A DNA stretch of 5,809 bases from Rhodospirillaceae bacterium (lineage in GTDB: Bacteria > Pseudomonadota > Alphaproteobacteria > MPNO01 > UBA2964): NCBI GenBank assembly GCA_018660305.1, contig JABJKO010000145.1, forward strand, positions 1 to 5,809, in the 5' to 3' direction. The notes beneath the pieces were generated by a model that was not told where the DNA came from, made no database searches, and saw nothing but the letters and a program-made list of their open reading frames with translations. The translations under genes and the position numbers were made by a program. Each line of letters starts with the position of its first letter. Within the stretch, counting starts at the first letter, position 1. Positions 5,200 to 5,809 of this stretch are shown here, one piece after another.

Positions 5200-5809
5200 T
5201 CAGGCGCTTGTGCCCACGTCCTCGCGTCGATCAGAGTAGATGTAGAGAGGTTTGGCCATACCATCGACCACCTCGCCGCTGATCGCCACTTCTTCAACCC
5301 CCTCGAAACTCGGAAGGTCATACATGGTGTCCAGCAGGATCGCCTCGAGAATTGACCGCAACCCCCGGGCCCCCGTTTTGCGCTCGATCGCCTTTTTGGC
5401 GATGGCATGCAAGGCATCATCATTGAACGTTAGGGCTACGTCCTCCATCTCGAACAGCGTTCCATACTGTTTGACGAGAGCATTCTTTGGCTTGACCAAA
5501 ATTTCGACGAGAGCTTCCTCTTCCAAATCTTCAAGCGTGGCAATCACCGGAAGGCGACCAACAAATTCAGGAATTAACCCGAATTTGAGCAAATCCTCGG
5601 GCTCGATCCCGAGCAGAATTTCACCGGTCTTGCGTTCGTCCGGTCCTTCCACATCGGCGCCAATGCCAATTGAACTACCCTTGCCCCGGCCGGTAATGAT
5701 CTTTTCAAGCCCGGCAAAGGCACCACCACAAATGAACAATATATTCGTGGTATCAACCTGCAGGAATTCCTGCTGCGGATGCTTACGGCCACCCTGCGGC
5801 GGGACGCTA
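5200..5809 (-). CDS. clpX: ATP-dependent unfoldase ClpX, C-terminal part
   Basis: The last 202 residues of ClpX, open at the window edge; the first full codon starts at 5808. ClpX is the cytosolic AAA+ hexamer that recognises, unfolds and feeds substrates to ClpP. The fragment opens [15 protein letters not shown], containing the RKH pore-entry loop (visible residues 8-10), and continues [16 protein letters not shown]. The missing N-terminus would hold the zinc-binding domain and Walker motifs. Then come the ClpP-contacting loop region [10 protein letters not shown] (44-53), the box VII arginine in [12 protein letters not shown] (R85), and sensor 2 in KTGARGLRS (R148). The end, [16 protein letters not shown], is of normal type and is followed by TGA. 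The odd point is the ClpP loop, which reads IGI (47-49) where ClpX proteins have IGF. clpP is expected just upstream, outside the window. lon follows after 103 bases. Confidence 0.98.
   Translation of the reverse strand, partial: SVPPQGGRKHPQQEFLQVDTTNILFICGGAFAGLEKIITGRGKGSSIGIGADVEGPDERKTGEILLGIEPEDLLKFGLIPEFVGRLPVIATLEDLEEEALVEILVKPKNALVKQYGTLFEMEDVALTFNDDALHAIAKKAIERKTGARGLRSILEAILLDTMYDLPSFEGVEEVAISGEVVDGMAKPLYIYSDRREDVGTSA

Overview
The window most likely comes from a mid-to-high-GC alphaproteobacterium. The evidence is the gene order clpX - lon - hup - tRNA-Val, which is a standard alphaproteobacterial chaperone/protease locus, together with close family matches across ClpX, Lon and HU. 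The genus cannot be fixed from the sequence; a Rhodospirillales-like lineage is a guess. Every gene lies on the minus strand, so transcription runs from high to low coordinates.

Region by region, in transcription order: (1) 5809-5200 is the C-terminal half of ClpX, the unfoldase of ClpXP. (2) 5199-5097 is a 103-base gap with two hairpins and a candidate heat-shock (RpoH-type) promoter. (3) 5096-2694 is a complete 800-residue Lon protease. (4) 2693-2457 carries a strong nested palindrome just after lon and a sigma70-like promoter for the next gene. (5) 2456-2184 is a 90-residue HU protein with a GTG start, followed by a clear intrinsic terminator. (6) 2065-1990 is tRNA-Val(TAC) with an encoded CCA, preceded by a tandem 11-bp repeat and a possible -10 box. 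(7) 1989-1686 is a 304-base gap with no gene, holding a structured tRNA trailer and a short direct repeat. (8) 1685-321 is a complete UbiD-family (prenylated-FMN) decarboxylase. (9) 321-1 is the N-terminus of an AMP-forming acyl-CoA synthetase, which overlaps the ubiD stop codon by one base and runs off the window.

Functionally there are two blocks. The first is a housekeeping proteostasis and nucleoid block (ClpX, Lon, HU, tRNA-Val). ClpX and Lon are the two AAA+ unfoldases of protein quality control, and HU is a reported Lon substrate in some bacteria. The second is a UbiD decarboxylase / CoA-ligase pair, probably co-translated, that looks metabolic (aromatic or unsaturated acid handling; substrate unknown). 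The junction between the blocks falls at the 3' end of the tRNA, where many alphaproteobacteria instead have the nuo operon.

I see no mobile element, CRISPR array or clearly undescribed system. The points most worth a second look are an IGF-to-IGI change in the ClpP-contacting loop of ClpX, the palindrome after lon that lacks a T-run, the RpoH-like promoter overlapping a hairpin before lon, and the UbiD/ligase pair at the tRNA junction.
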